Counted from the stretch's first letter, positions 47,957 to 57,179 are shown. The stretch: DNA of 64,000 nucleotides from Paraglaciecola arctica (GCF_018861065.1 NZ_JAHKQO010000016.1:62001-126000); one strand, 5' to 3'. The notes: a model not told the origin generated them from the letters alone. Numbers and translations: made by a program.

Positions 47957-48868
47957 TTGAAACATTCTAGAAATTTACATAAAGAAAATTACCCTCTGGC
48001 GCAAATGGTGCAAAGTTATCCTGCTTTACGCCCTTACTTGATAACTAAGCCTGATGGTGGCCTAAGCATAGATTTTGCCGATGCAAGTGCAGTGAAAACT
48101 CTAAACGCCGCGTTACTAGCACATTATTATCAAGTGGAGTTTTGGGATATTCCTAAGGGATATTTATGTCCGCCTGTGCCGGGCAGAGCAGACTATGTAC
48201 ATTATTTGGCTGACCTGTTGGCACTAGACAATAATGTCGTTATCCCAAATGGTAAAACAACCAAAGGGCTAGATATAGGCACTGGTGCCAATCTTATTTA
48301 TCCCATTATTGCCTCAAGATCCTATGGCTGGCAAATGGTAGGAACAGATATTGATCCAGTTTCAATTAAATCCGCAAATACGATTATTGCTGCCAATAAG
48401 GTATTAACGGATCATGTTAAAGTAAGACGACAAAAGCAGCCCCAATCGATTTTTGCTGGTGTTGTCAAAGCAAACGAACACTTTGCTTTTTGTATGTGTA
48501 ACCCGCCTTTTCATCAATCGGCTGAGCAAGCTAATGCAGGTTCGCAGCGTAAAGTAAAAAACCTTGCGAAGAATAAGTTTAAACGTGGCGTAAACCCTGA
48601 CCGTAATCCAACTAAAACCAACTTGAACTTTGCAGGCCAAGCAAATGAACTCTGGTGTGAAGGCGTTGAATTGCGGTTTATTCAGCGGATGATCGCCGAA
48701 AGTCAGGAGTTTGCACAGCAAATTACCTGGTTTAGCAGCTTGGTTTCAAAGAAAGATAACTTACCCCTGATTTATAAAAGTTTGCGGGAGCAAGGGGTTA
48801 GGGATCTGAAAACTGTGGACATGGCGCAAGGACAAAAAATTAGCCGTTTTGTGGCATGGCGCTTTTGA
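47957..48868 (+). CDS. rlmF: 23S rRNA (adenine(1618)-N6)-methyltransferase
   Basis: 303 residues starting from TTG 47957, since the N-terminal residues HSRNLHKENYPLAQM align with E. coli RlmF. The first ATG in frame is 48005. The AdoMet-binding motif GLDIGTGANLIYPII is at about 108-122 and the N6-adenine motif NPPF is in CMCNPPFH. It methylates A1618 of 23S rRNA. It is 9 bases after the preceding flavoprotein gene and probably on the same transcript. Confidence 0.92.
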   Translation: MKHSRNLHKENYPLAQMVQSYPALRPYLITKPDGGLSIDFADASAVKTLNAALLAHYYQVEFWDIPKGYLCPPVPGRADYVHYLADLLALDNNVVIPNGKTTKGLDIGTGANLIYPIIASRSYGWQMVGTDIDPVSIKSANTIIAANKVLTDHVKVRRQKQPQSIFAGVVKANEHFAFCMCNPPFHQSAEQANAGSQRKVKNLAKNKFKRGVNPDRNPTKTNLNFAGQANELWCEGVELRFIQRMIAESQEFAQQITWFSSLVSKKDNLPLIYKSLREQGVRDLKTVDMAQGQKISRFVAWRF

Positions 48869-48894
48869 CGTTAATAAAAAAGGGTTGAAGTAAA

Positions 48895-49458
48895 ATGAGT
48901 CAATTAACCGAAAAACAAAAAATGTTGCAGGGGCTTGAGTATTTTCCAAGCGATAAATCGTTACAACAAGATAGAGCGAATGCTAAGAGACTTTGCCAAC
49001 AGTTTAATCAGTTTGATATCGACAATAGAAAGGGCAGTCGAAAAATTCTCAAGTCACTATTCGGTCATTGCGAAGGGGCTTGGATAGAGCCTAATTTTTA
49101 CTGCGACTACGGTTATAACATTTCAACAGGGAAAAACTTCTACGCTAATCACGGCTTAGTCATACTGGATGCTGCACCAGTCACTTTCGGAGACAATGTT
49201 ATGATAGCTCCTGGTGTATTGATTTCTACCGCCACTCATCCTCTAGATCCGCACAGACGTAACAAAGGCATAGAAACAGCTAATTCCATTACTATCGGAA
49301 ACAGTGTTTGGATAGGTATGGGCGCTAAAATATTAGACGGTGTAACTATTGGTGACAATGCGGTTATTGCTGCAGGTGCGGTAGTAAACAAAAACGTGGC
49401 GCCCAATACAGTCGTTGCAGGTGTACCGGCGCAAGTAATCAAAACGATATCAAATTAA
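48895..49458 (+). CDS. maa: Maltose O-acetyltransferase-type hexapeptide transferase
   Basis: 187 residues. N-terminal Mac domain (EKQKMLQGLEYFPSDKSLQQ) followed by a left-handed beta-helix of hexapeptide repeats with PNFYCDYGYNISTGKNFYAN, catalytic His in STATHPLDPHRR, and IGNSVWIGMGAKILDGVTIG. Uses acetyl-CoA to acetylate a sugar hydroxyl. Related to NodL and LacA as well; the sugar is unknown. Confidence 0.85.
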   Translation: MSQLTEKQKMLQGLEYFPSDKSLQQDRANAKRLCQQFNQFDIDNRKGSRKILKSLFGHCEGAWIEPNFYCDYGYNISTGKNFYANHGLVILDAAPVTFGDNVMIAPGVLISTATHPLDPHRRNKGIETANSITIGNSVWIGMGAKILDGVTIGDNAVIAAGAVVNKNVAPNTVVAGVPAQVIKTISN

Positions 49459-50068
49459 CCTAAGCTCAGATTAGGTAAGTTTAGAGAGTTGGATTTGTTG
49501 CTAATGCGCACCAGCTTGATGGGCTGGCAGTTTGTAATCTTAGTCTACATAATATTGTCAGTCGCCGAGTTTTTGCTCCCAACCCTTAACGTTAATTGTT
49601 TGATAGCAGATGCTGGCCTCCAATTATCTGGCGTCTTGGAGACACGGTCAAAGCAGCGATAATTTCCAGCAACTCTCCGTTTTTGTTAATCAGAATATAA
49701 AGGGTAATCAAATGATTGTATTTCAAATCGATAACAAAAATAAATGTCCGGGGAATAGCTCGTTTTTCTCGATTTCCATACATTTTTTTCTCTGAGGTAT
49801 ATACACACATGGCTTTTCTGTAACGGCAACTTACTGCCTTTTGTCAATGTATCGCCTTAAAACTAACCAACTGTTGCAATAAAAGTAATTAAAACTTGTT
49901 GTTAATTTTAATAGCTGGTAAAAAGTCAATCCAAAATTAAAAATAATAAATTTCTTGTTGTAAATTAATCGTTACACCTTATGAGTGTTATTAAATAATT
50001 AGGCGCAAAAGGTCTCTTAATTGATGGATCCGATGCCAATTTTCAGCTTATTTTAAAAGAGTCAAATC
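49459..50068. other. Long gene-free stretch upstream of aroF
   Basis: 610 bases. It includes the aroF promoter and a TyrR-like box at 49959-49976. Both strands contain short open frames at about 49592-49810 that are not convincing (no ribosome-binding site, no recognised family). The stretch could contain the remains of an old gene. Confidence 0.45.
49959..49976 (+). promoter_or_regulatory. TyrR box upstream of aroF-tyrA
   Basis: TGTAAATTAATCGTTACA matches the TyrR consensus TGTAAA-N6-TTTACA at 11 of 12 defined positions. It lies about 93 bases upstream of aroF, in the position expected for tyrosine repression. No second box is clear. Confidence 0.7.
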
Positions 50069-51163
50069 ATGTTACGTGACAGCAATAACAATATTAATAT
50101 TTCTTCTGAGAAAGTATTAGTCACCCCCCAGGCCCTAAAATCTGAATTGCCAGTGAGTGATTCTGTTTTGCAGGTTGTGCAAACTTCTAGGCAAGTCATT
50201 AGTGATATTTTACATCGTAAAGACCACAGATTTTTGCTGATATGTGGTCCTTGTTCCATCCATGATATTGATGCAGCCAAAGAATATGCTCTTAAATTAA
50301 AAGAGTTGCATGAAAGCTGTAAAGATACCTTATACATAGTGATGCGAGTTTATTTTGAAAAGCCTCGCACCACAGTGGGTTGGAAAGGTTTGATTAATGA
50401 TCCACATATTAACGATACTTTTGATATTGAAACCGGATTGCGTAAAGCCAGAGAATTATTGATTTGGTTAGCTGAGCTAGAATTGCCAGTTGCTACCGAA
50501 GCGTTGGATCCTATTAGCCCACAATATTTGGCAGAGTTATTTAGCTGGTCAGCGATTGGTGCAAGAACTTCTGAATCGCAAACCCACAGAGAAATGGCTA
50601 GCGGCTTATCTATGCCTGTTGGTTTTAAGAATGGCACCGACGGGAGTTTAGGTATTGCCATCAATGCACTGCAATCAGCCGCATCTGGTCATAGTTTTAT
50701 GGGCATCAATGGTGAAGGGCAAGTGAGTGTAATTACTACTCAAGGTAATCCCGATGGACATATTATTTTGCGTGGCGGTAAACAGCCCAATTATGATTCG
50801 GTTTGTGTTGCCGATTGTGAAGTTGAATTAGAAAATGCGAAACTGAGTGCTGGTTTAGTGATTGACTGTAGCCATGCAAATTCTAGCAAAGACTTCCGTA
50901 GACAGCCTTTGGTCGCCAAAAATGTCGTAAACCAAATTCTCGAAGGTAACCAGTCTGTTATTGGGATCATGTTAGAAAGTCATTTAAATCATGGTAATCA
51001 AAGTAGTTCAGGAAAAACGCCTAGTGAATTAGAATATGGCGTGTCTATTACAGATGGTTGCATTAATTGGCAAACCACAGAAGATTTAATTAACCATATG
51101 CGAGATAAGTTGATAACCGTGTTACCTATGCGGTTAAATAAGTTTATTAACGCTGAAAACTAG
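50069..51163 (+). CDS. aroF: 3-deoxy-7-phosphoheptulonate synthase, tyrosine-sensitive type
   Basis: 364 residues of the class-I AroAI-beta DAHP synthase family: FLLICGPCSIHDIDAAKEYA, VMRVYFEKPRTTVGWKGLIN, WSAIGARTSESQTHREMASG, GFKNGTDGSLGIAINA, VIDCSHANSSKDFRRQP and GIMLESHLNHGNQ. It condenses phosphoenolpyruvate and erythrose-4-phosphate to start the shikimate pathway. Pairing with tyrA and the TyrR-like box both favour the Tyr-controlled isozyme. Confidence 0.95.
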   Translation: MLRDSNNNINISSEKVLVTPQALKSELPVSDSVLQVVQTSRQVISDILHRKDHRFLLICGPCSIHDIDAAKEYALKLKELHESCKDTLYIVMRVYFEKPRTTVGWKGLINDPHINDTFDIETGLRKARELLIWLAELELPVATEALDPISPQYLAELFSWSAIGARTSESQTHREMASGLSMPVGFKNGTDGSLGIAINALQSAASGHSFMGINGEGQVSVITTQGNPDGHIILRGGKQPNYDSVCVADCEVELENAKLSAGLVIDCSHANSSKDFRRQPLVAKNVVNQILEGNQSVIGIMLESHLNHGNQSSSGKTPSELEYGVSITDGCINWQTTEDLINHMRDKLITVLPMRLNKFINAEN

Positions 51164-51171
51164 GAAAAGTA

Positions 51172-52314
51172 ATGCCCGTATCCCCAAATGAACTTAGTCA
51201 ACTGCGGCAGCAAATAGATGATATTGATAACCAGTTAGTTGAGTTATTGGCGAAACGGGCGAAGGTGACAGCCCGAGTAGGTAAATATAAAAGTAAAGTT
51301 GGTTTGCCTATTTATGTGCCTGAACGTGAAGCAGAGTTGATTGCCAAGAGAAGAAAAGAGGCAGAACAACTGAATGTTTCCCCGGTTCTAGTAGAAGATT
51401 TACTGCGTAGGATCATGCGTGAGTCTTATCATACCCAAAATGTTGACTATTTATGTACTAATCCAAACATCCAAAAAATAGTGGTGATAGGTGGTGCGGG
51501 TGCCTTAGGCAGAGTGTTTGTAGATATGTTTAAACGCAGCGGCTATCCAGTGCAACTGCTAGAGAAAGACGATTGGGAAAATGCTGATTCTATTCTAAGA
51601 GATGCCGGTTTAGTGCTGGTGGCCGTGCCTATTAAGTTGACTGAAAGTGTTATTTCAAAGCTAACTAACTTACCCCAAGACTGCGTTCTAGTTGATATTA
51701 CTAGTACTAAACAAAAACCTTTAGCCGCTATGATGGCTGCTCATAAAGGGCCGGTTTTAGGGTTGCACCCTATGTTTGGTCCAGATGTCGCTAGTATGGT
51801 GAAACAGGTTGTAGTGGTATGTCATGGACGTGATGGTGAACAATACGAATGGCTATTGCAGCAAATTCGTATTTGGGGTGGGATATTACAGCAAACTACC
51901 GCCAAAGAGCACGATGACGCTATGGTGTTTATACAGGTTATGCGACATTTTTGTAGTTTTGTTTTTGGCTCCCATTTGTCTGGCGAAAACCCAGATTTAC
52001 AACAGTTAATTTCGTTAAGTTCACCTATTTATCGTTTAGAATTAGCAATGGTAGGTCGGCTCTTTGCACAGGATCCGGTGTTATATGCTGATATCATTTT
52101 TGATAACAAGGATAGTGTTGCGATATTAACTGAGTTTAGTGCCAAATTTAATCAGGCTTTGGCCTTAGTAGAAAGCAACAACAAAGGTGAGTTTGTTAAG
52201 CAGTTCCTAAATATTGGTTCGTGGTTTGGCGATTATGCCAAGCAGTGTTTAGTGGATAGTAGAAAGTTACTACTCAAAGCAGATGACGACCGATCTTTAA
52301 GTGAAGATTGTTGA
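51172..52314 (+). CDS. tyrA: Bifunctional chorismate mutase/prephenate dehydrogenase
   Basis: 380 residues. N-terminal AroQ-type chorismate mutase domain (about 1-90: LSQLRQQIDDIDNQLVELLA, YVPEREAEL, MRESYHTQN), then a dehydrogenase domain with the NAD motif VVIGGAGALGRVFVDMFKRSG (about 103-123) and GLHPMFGPDV. It makes 4-hydroxyphenylpyruvate for tyrosine synthesis. It follows aroF by 8 bases with AGGAAAAG upstream. Confidence 0.96.
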   Translation: MPVSPNELSQLRQQIDDIDNQLVELLAKRAKVTARVGKYKSKVGLPIYVPEREAELIAKRRKEAEQLNVSPVLVEDLLRRIMRESYHTQNVDYLCTNPNIQKIVVIGGAGALGRVFVDMFKRSGYPVQLLEKDDWENADSILRDAGLVLVAVPIKLTESVISKLTNLPQDCVLVDITSTKQKPLAAMMAAHKGPVLGLHPMFGPDVASMVKQVVVVCHGRDGEQYEWLLQQIRIWGGILQQTTAKEHDDAMVFIQVMRHFCSFVFGSHLSGENPDLQQLISLSSPIYRLELAMVGRLFAQDPVLYADIIFDNKDSVAILTEFSAKFNQALALVESNNKGEFVKQFLNIGSWFGDYAKQCLVDSRKLLLKADDDRSLSEDC

Positions 52315-52343
52315 GTTCAGAAATGTTACGACTTTAATCACTA

Positions 52344-52413
52344 AAAATAGAAAATAGAAAATAGAAAATAGAAAATAGAAAATAGAAAATAGAAAATAGA
52401 AAATAGAAAATAG
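52344..52413. repeat. (AAAATAG)10 heptanucleotide microsatellite
   Basis: Ten perfect tandem copies of the 7-base unit AAAATAG, 70 bases in all, between the tyrA stop (52314) and the shared tyrA/pheA terminator. Such a perfect array is prone to copy-number change by slippage. It has a 7-base period and contains a stop (TAG) in one frame. Confidence 0.95.
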
Positions 52414-52449
52414 AAAAAACGGGGTCATTTTAATTGCCCCGTTTTTTTT
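52414..52449. terminator. Bidirectional Rho-independent terminator between tyrA and pheA
   Basis: AAAAAACGGGG (52414-52424) pairs with CCCCGTTTTTT (52437-52447), with a 12-base loop and T-runs in both directions. It serves both convergent genes. Confidence 0.85.
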
Positions 52450-52507
52450 GTGTGTTTACAAAATTTTATTTAACAAAAAATGTTACCCAAAAAAGTAGTT
52501 TAGGTCA

Positions 52508-53689
52508 CTACTCAGCTAAAGCGCTTACCGCCGCAACTTTTGTTGGGTTGATTTCTTCATTTGGATAACAACCTAATACTTTAAAGTAGCGGGTCATGGC
52601 TTGTAATTCTTCTAGCGTTTGCTGCATAGGCCCATCTTGCACGTTACCTTCTACATCAAGATAAAACATTTCTTCCCATGGGTTACCGGTTATGGGCCTA
52701 GATTCTAGTTTGGTCATATTAATCTTATTGTCACGCAATACCATCAGTGCTTCTACTAAGGCTCCGGGTTTTTGCACAGTCGACATGACCAAAGTTGTTT
52801 TGGCGGGTACTTGAAGTGGTACGTTGACAGGTTTACGAGCAACAACAAAAAAGCGACTGTGATTTTCTTTTTGATTGGCCAAATTTGACTTAATAGCGTG
52901 CAGCCCGTACAAACTTCCACCACTTTCACTACCCATAGCTGCCACATCATCTGTGTTTAATTCCGCCACTTTTAACATGGCAGCAGAAGTACTATCACAA
53001 GGTTTAACCTCTACATTTCCTAACTCCGCTAGAAAGTGACTACATTGTGCGAATACTTGAGGATGGGCATAAAGCGTTTTTATTTTGCTAACGTCGGTGT
53101 CTTGAGTCACTAGCAACGCATGTTTGATAGGATAAGTCAGTTCACCAATGATAGAAAGGTGAGTGTGTTGCAATTGGTCGTAAACTTCATTGATGCTACC
53201 TGAAGAGGTGTTTTCAATCGGAAGTACGGCGTAGTCTGCTTCGTTAGTTTCTACTTTTTTAATTATTTCAAAAAAGCTCTGGCAACCAATTTCAAGTAAT
53301 TCACCTGGGCGCCGTGAAAAATACTTTTGCGTAGCTAAATAACTGTAAGAACCTTTGTCGCCTAAAAACGCCACACGATTGAGTGGCAAATTACTACCGG
53401 GGTTTGCTCTCGCCGCTAACAATGCTTGTTGATTTAATACTGAATCTTCAATAATGACATGAAATAATTGTGTGACGTAATGGGCGTCTAAACCGTGTTT
53501 ACTGCCTTCTTTTATCAACCTAATTAACAATTGTTCTTCACGTTTTTGATCACGCACTGGGATATGATTTTTTATCTTGGTTTCAGCTACTTGATTAGTA
53601 TATTGCTGTCTTTGAGCTAAAAAGGTCAGTAGCTGGGTGTCAAGGTCAGTGATTTTTACTCTAAGTTCTTCTAATTCTGTTGATGACAT
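52508..53689 (-). CDS. pheA: Bifunctional chorismate mutase/prephenate dehydratase (P-protein)
   Basis: 393 residues from ATG 53689; a GTG 9 bases upstream is an alternative. N-terminal chorismate mutase domain (TELEELRVKITDLDTQLLTF), prephenate dehydratase domain (RVAFLGDKGSYSYLATQKYF at about 105-124, ADYAVLPIENTSSGSINEVYD), and a C-terminal ACT domain with LESRPITGNPWEEMFYLDVEG that binds phenylalanine. It makes phenylpyruvate and is feedback-inhibited by phenylalanine. Convergent with tyrA. Confidence 0.96.
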   Translation of the reverse strand: MSSTELEELRVKITDLDTQLLTFLAQRQQYTNQVAETKIKNHIPVRDQKREEQLLIRLIKEGSKHGLDAHYVTQLFHVIIEDSVLNQQALLAARANPGSNLPLNRVAFLGDKGSYSYLATQKYFSRRPGELLEIGCQSFFEIIKKVETNEADYAVLPIENTSSGSINEVYDQLQHTHLSIIGELTYPIKHALLVTQDTDVSKIKTLYAHPQVFAQCSHFLAELGNVEVKPCDSTSAAMLKVAELNTDDVAAMGSESGGSLYGLHAIKSNLANQKENHSRFFVVARKPVNVPLQVPAKTTLVMSTVQKPGALVEALMVLRDNKINMTKLESRPITGNPWEEMFYLDVEGNVQDGPMQQTLEELQAMTRYFKVLGCYPNEEINPTKVAAVSALAE

Positions 53690-53888
53690 GGTCTTCACTT
53701 ATAATTTCAAAAAATAACGCCCAAATTGGGAGGTTTCAGTATAGATAACAAAAACCTAGGATAATGGTAGGTTTAAAAATATGTTGCTGTGTCATTGAAT
53801 TTATAAAGCCGCTACCTATAAGTCAACGATTGCTTAAGCACAATTTTTTCGTTTATTAAGAATATTGAATAACACTTTATTGTTATCG

Positions 53889-54689
53889 TTATTGACCTAG
53901 TAACGAGACTAACATTTTGCGTACTTCGTTTACCTCAAATGGTTTGTCGCAAAGAGCATTAACACCTGTTTGATGGATATTTGCCATATGTAAACTCGAG
54001 CTTGACTCACTGGTCACCATAATTATAGGTATGTGTGAAGTTTCAGGATTAAATCGAATAAATTCTGAAAGCTCTCTGCCATCCATTTCAGGCATATTGT
54101 AATCGGTAACGACTAAATCAAATGTTTGGTCTTTCAATAAAGTCAGAGCTTCAGCCCCATTCTCGGCTTCTAAAATCTGTTTTAGACCTAAGCCACTTAA
54201 TACTCTTCGAATGTGGTTTCGTGCGAGTTTGCTATCATCGACTAGCAATACTCTGACGTCATGTACATCAAATAACTCTAAATCCAATTCATCTGAGTTG
54301 ATTAAATCTAATGATGCTTTCAAAGCTTTAGATAAGTTTTCTGGGGTAAAAGGTTTAGGTAAAATTGCAGCTACTCCAGACTGCTTAAACTCTTCTAGTT
54401 TTTCTACTCGGTTTTCGCTAGAAATCAACATAAAAGGGGTAGCTGCATGGGAATCGCTGTTTTTCAATTGTTTAATGATATCTAGACCGGTTCCATCTTC
54501 AAAATACATAGCACTGACAACTAAGTCCGCACCTTGCTTAGTAATAGTTGCAAGTGCTTGTTTGACACTACCGACCGCTTCAACGTGATTAATATCCGCG
54601 GCAGCTAATTGCTTTAAAATAATTTTTCTTTGAGTGTCTGAAGGCTCTACTAAGATAATACTGACTTCTGACAACGAGAGATGATGCAT
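53889..54689 (-). CDS. Response regulator with two receiver domains, the first degenerate
   Basis: 266 residues, REC1 at about 8-125 and REC2 at about 143-266, with no output domain. REC2 is canonical: acidic pair Asp151-Asp152, phosphoacceptor Asp196 in VVTDYNMPEMDG, and Lys in CDKPF. REC1 keeps the conserved Lys (LPKPF, Lys112) but has Ala60 at the phosphoacceptor position (LVVSAMYFEDG) and Glu15-Pro16 in the acidic pocket, so it should not be phosphorylated in the normal way. Similar dual-REC proteins occur in Alteromonadales and Shewanella as single-domain signalling relays. AGGAG precedes the ATG. Confidence 0.85.
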   Translation of the reverse strand: MHHLSLSEVSIILVEPSDTQRKIILKQLAAADINHVEAVGSVKQALATITKQGADLVVSAMYFEDGTGLDIIKQLKNSDSHAATPFMLISSENRVEKLEEFKQSGVAAILPKPFTPENLSKALKASLDLINSDELDLELFDVHDVRVLLVDDSKLARNHIRRVLSGLGLKQILEAENGAEALTLLKDQTFDLVVTDYNMPEMDGRELSEFIRFNPETSHIPIIMVTSESSSSLHMANIHQTGVNALCDKPFEVNEVRKMLVSLLGQ

Positions 54690-54720
54690 TGCTACTCCTA
54701 ATTTGTATTTCTACGGACTA

Positions 54721-55041
54721 TTAACCACCCGCTAATTTCACATTATGGCCTAGTTGTTCCAGTGTTGCCTTTATTTTATCGCGGTTGTCACCTTGAATCT
54801 CAATCACTCCATTTTTTATTGCGCCACCGGTTCCGCACATTTTCTTCAATTGACTGCATAAGTCTTTGAGTGCTTTTTCGGGTAGCTCTAAACCCGTCAC
54901 TGTTGTCATTCCTTTACCCTTTCGGCCTTTGGTTTCACGGCGTATACGTACGATGCCATCAGTTTTTATTTGAGGTTTATTATTTTCTTTGTTTTCAATG
55001 CGGCCAGTTTGTGTGCTGTATACTAGTCTATTTTCACTCAT
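54721..55041 (-). CDS. yciH: YciH/SUI1-family translation factor
   Basis: 106 residues. The SUI1 domain is recognisable in DGIVRIRRETKGRKGKGMTT, KALKDLCSQLKKMCGTGGAIK, and the C-terminal VIEIQGDNRDKIKATLEQLG. YciH proteins resemble eukaryotic eIF1 and affect initiation fidelity. It lies just downstream of nothing on its strand except its own promoter; the dual-REC gene follows it 31 bases downstream and may be co-transcribed. Confidence 0.9.
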   Translation of the reverse strand: MSENRLVYSTQTGRIENKENNKPQIKTDGIVRIRRETKGRKGKGMTTVTGLELPEKALKDLCSQLKKMCGTGGAIKNGVIEIQGDNRDKIKATLEQLGHNVKLAGG

Positions 55042-55194
55042 ACTTAATTTGAACCCTATTGCTACTGAGCGGGGAGGGCGCCCATTCTAATAAAAAAAAG
55101 TGATTCTTTGTAGGCAAAGCTGTAAAACTATTATTTAATAACCGCAGTATAGAGTGGAATGTAATAATACGTTTCTTTTTGCAAGGGGAAGTTA

Positions 55195-55500
55195 ATGAGT
55201 TTAGATAGAGAATTTTCTGAAGACGGAAGTGAATTAACCATCTTCCTCGAAGAAAAATTCGATTTTGGTAAAGTTCAGGATTTTCGTTTAGCCTATTCTG
55301 AGGGCAACGAGACAGTCACCAGTATAGTCATCAATTTGCAAAAAACTGAATATATGGATAGCTCTGCTTTGGGTATGTTGTTGAATATGCAAAAAAGTTT
55401 AAGTGATACAGTGAAGTCTTTTAAAATTACCCATTGCCGCCCCCAAGTTTTAAAAATTCTGCAAATTGCTCGTTTCGATAAAAAATTCCTAATTGTATAA
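55195..55500 (+). CDS. STAS-domain anti-sigma-factor antagonist (HsbA/SypA-like)
   Basis: 101 residues of the STAS (SpoIIAA-like) fold. The phosphorylatable serine is in EYMDSSALGML (Ser56/Ser57). It probably binds or releases an anti-sigma factor or other target depending on its phosphorylation state, which the next gene's kinase and phosphatase domains would set. In Pseudomonas the HsbA-HsbR pair has the same layout. It lies 16 bases upstream of its partner on the plus strand, and AGGGGAAG precedes its ATG. Confidence 0.82.
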   Translation: MSLDREFSEDGSELTIFLEEKFDFGKVQDFRLAYSEGNETVTSIVINLQKTEYMDSSALGMLLNMQKSLSDTVKSFKITHCRPQVLKILQIARFDKKFLIV

Positions 55501-55516
55501 CGTTTCATAAATATTC

Positions 55517-57163
55517 ATGCGTATTCTGGTTGTAGACGACGACACGCTTAGCCGATTTTTATTGGTACACATGCTGGAGCAACAAGGGTATTTAGACACC
55601 TTTGAGGCTGAAGATGGAATGGTTGCCATTGAATTGGCAAAGCGTATCAAGCCAGATTTAGTTTTATTGGATATTGTCATGCCAGAAATGGATGGATTTG
55701 AAGTTGCTACACAACTAAAGAAACTGGCTGGCGATATCTACCTACCTATTATTTTTATTACTGCATTAGATGATGAAAAATCTCTTGCCAGATGTTTAGA
55801 GGTGGGTGGCGATGATTTTGTAGCAAAACCTTTTGATAAGGTTATATTGGCTGCAAAAATCCGCGCTCATGTGCGGACCCGATTACTCAGTAAAAAGACC
55901 TTCGAACAAAACAAACAGCTGACTTTTTATCGAAACGCAATTGAACGTGAGCATAAGATTGTTGAACATATCTTTGCTAACGCGTTATCCGTTAATAAAT
56001 CATTTACTCGTTATTTAGATTATTGCCTTAATCCAGCTAGCGATTTCAATGGTGACTTGTTTATCGCTAGTGCAAGTCCGACCGGGGGAATGTACTTTTT
56101 GATTGGTGACTTTACTGGTCATGGTTTAGCGTCGGCCATTGGCGCATTACCGGTTTCACAAGCATTTCAAGCTATGTCTAGAAAAGGTCTCTCGTTAATG
56201 GAAATGGCTGAAACCATCAACCAGACTCTCTTAATGTTGCTTCCAGATGATATGTTTTTTGCCGCAGCACTAGTTGAAATTAGTCATACCGGAAAGCAAG
56301 TGGATATTTGGAATGGTGGCATGCCAAGCCTGCTTTTACAGGACCAAAATGGAAAAATAGTAAAGCGTTTTGATTCACGTCATATGGCACTGGGAATATT
56401 GGAAAGTCATGAATTTGAAGCTGACGTAGAACGTTATGAAATGCAATTTGGCGACAGGTTGGTGGCATTTAGTGACGGCATAGTTGAACTTGAAAATGAT
56501 GAAGGCCAAATGTTAGGCAATGAGGGTATTGAAACCTGGTTATTGGCTCAACCTAACATGAATGTTGAAGGTATCATCGACAAGGCTAAGGAATATTTGG
56601 GTTCAAGGCAGCGTAAAGACGATGTTACCGTCATTATATTCACTAGCCAGCCATTAGAGCAGGTTACTAACAAAGGTGTCGCGTCTAAAATACCACTTAA
56701 AATGGTTTTAGAATTGGATGCGAAACATATCAAATCTAGCGATCCTGTGGTGGATCTGGTGAGTGTTATCACTAACCAATTGAGTTTATATGGTGTGCAT
56801 TCTGAATTGTTTACAGTATTGAGCGAGCTATACAATAACGCTCTCGAGCACGGCGTATTAGAACTTGATTCAGAGTTAAAACAATCAGACTCAGGTTTTT
56901 TTGCGTACTTCAAATTACGTGAAGAAAAACTTTCATCACTTGAGGCTGCTAGCATCGTTATTAGCGCTGAATATTTACCAGATGAAAATGCCTTGGCAAT
57001 CCAAATTAAAGATTCTGGAAAAGGGTTTAAACAGCAACACATGTCAGAACTGGAAAATCTAGAAAAAAGTTACGGTCGCGGAATTTCGTTAGTCAAAGAG
57101 TTGTGCGAGTCAGTTGAGTATACGAATAAAGGCAACACTGTCGATGTGGTGTTCAAGATATAA
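55517..57163 (+). CDS. REC-PP2C phosphatase-HATPase partner-switching regulator (HsbR-like)
   Basis: 548 residues with three regions. A receiver domain at about 1-120 has the DDD acidic patch (7-9) and phosphoacceptor Asp52 in LVLLDIVMPEMDG. A SpoIIE/PP2C-type phosphatase spans about 170-390 (FNGDLFIASASPTGGMYFLI, GDFTGHGLASAIGALP, LVAFSDGIVELE, RKDDVTVIIF). An anti-sigma-type HATPase spans about 410-548 (ELYNNALEHGVLEL N-box, IQIKDSGKGF, GRGISLVKELC). Fusing both opposing activities on one protein means the STAS partner's phosphorylation state can be set by one phosphorelay input. Resembles HsbR of Pseudomonas aeruginosa. Confidence 0.88.
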   Translation: MRILVVDDDTLSRFLLVHMLEQQGYLDTFEAEDGMVAIELAKRIKPDLVLLDIVMPEMDGFEVATQLKKLAGDIYLPIIFITALDDEKSLARCLEVGGDDFVAKPFDKVILAAKIRAHVRTRLLSKKTFEQNKQLTFYRNAIEREHKIVEHIFANALSVNKSFTRYLDYCLNPASDFNGDLFIASASPTGGMYFLIGDFTGHGLASAIGALPVSQAFQAMSRKGLSLMEMAETINQTLLMLLPDDMFFAAALVEISHTGKQVDIWNGGMPSLLLQDQNGKIVKRFDSRHMALGILESHEFEADVERYEMQFGDRLVAFSDGIVELENDEGQMLGNEGIETWLLAQPNMNVEGIIDKAKEYLGSRQRKDDVTVIIFTSQPLEQVTNKGVASKIPLKMVLELDAKHIKSSDPVVDLVSVITNQLSLYGVHSELFTVLSELYNNALEHGVLELDSELKQSDSGFFAYFKLREEKLSSLEAASIVISAEYLPDENALAIQIKDSGKGFKQQHMSELENLEKSYGRGISLVKELCESVEYTNKGNTVDVVFKI

Positions 57164-57179
57164 CTAGGGTGTGAGAAAA

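Noticed and set aside
49592-49810. Small open frames on both strands upstream of aroF
   Set aside because: No ribosome-binding site, no recognised family, and they overlap each other on opposite strands.
52344-52413. Short CRISPR-like array
   Set aside because: Seven-base perfect tandem units without spacers; a microsatellite, not a CRISPR.
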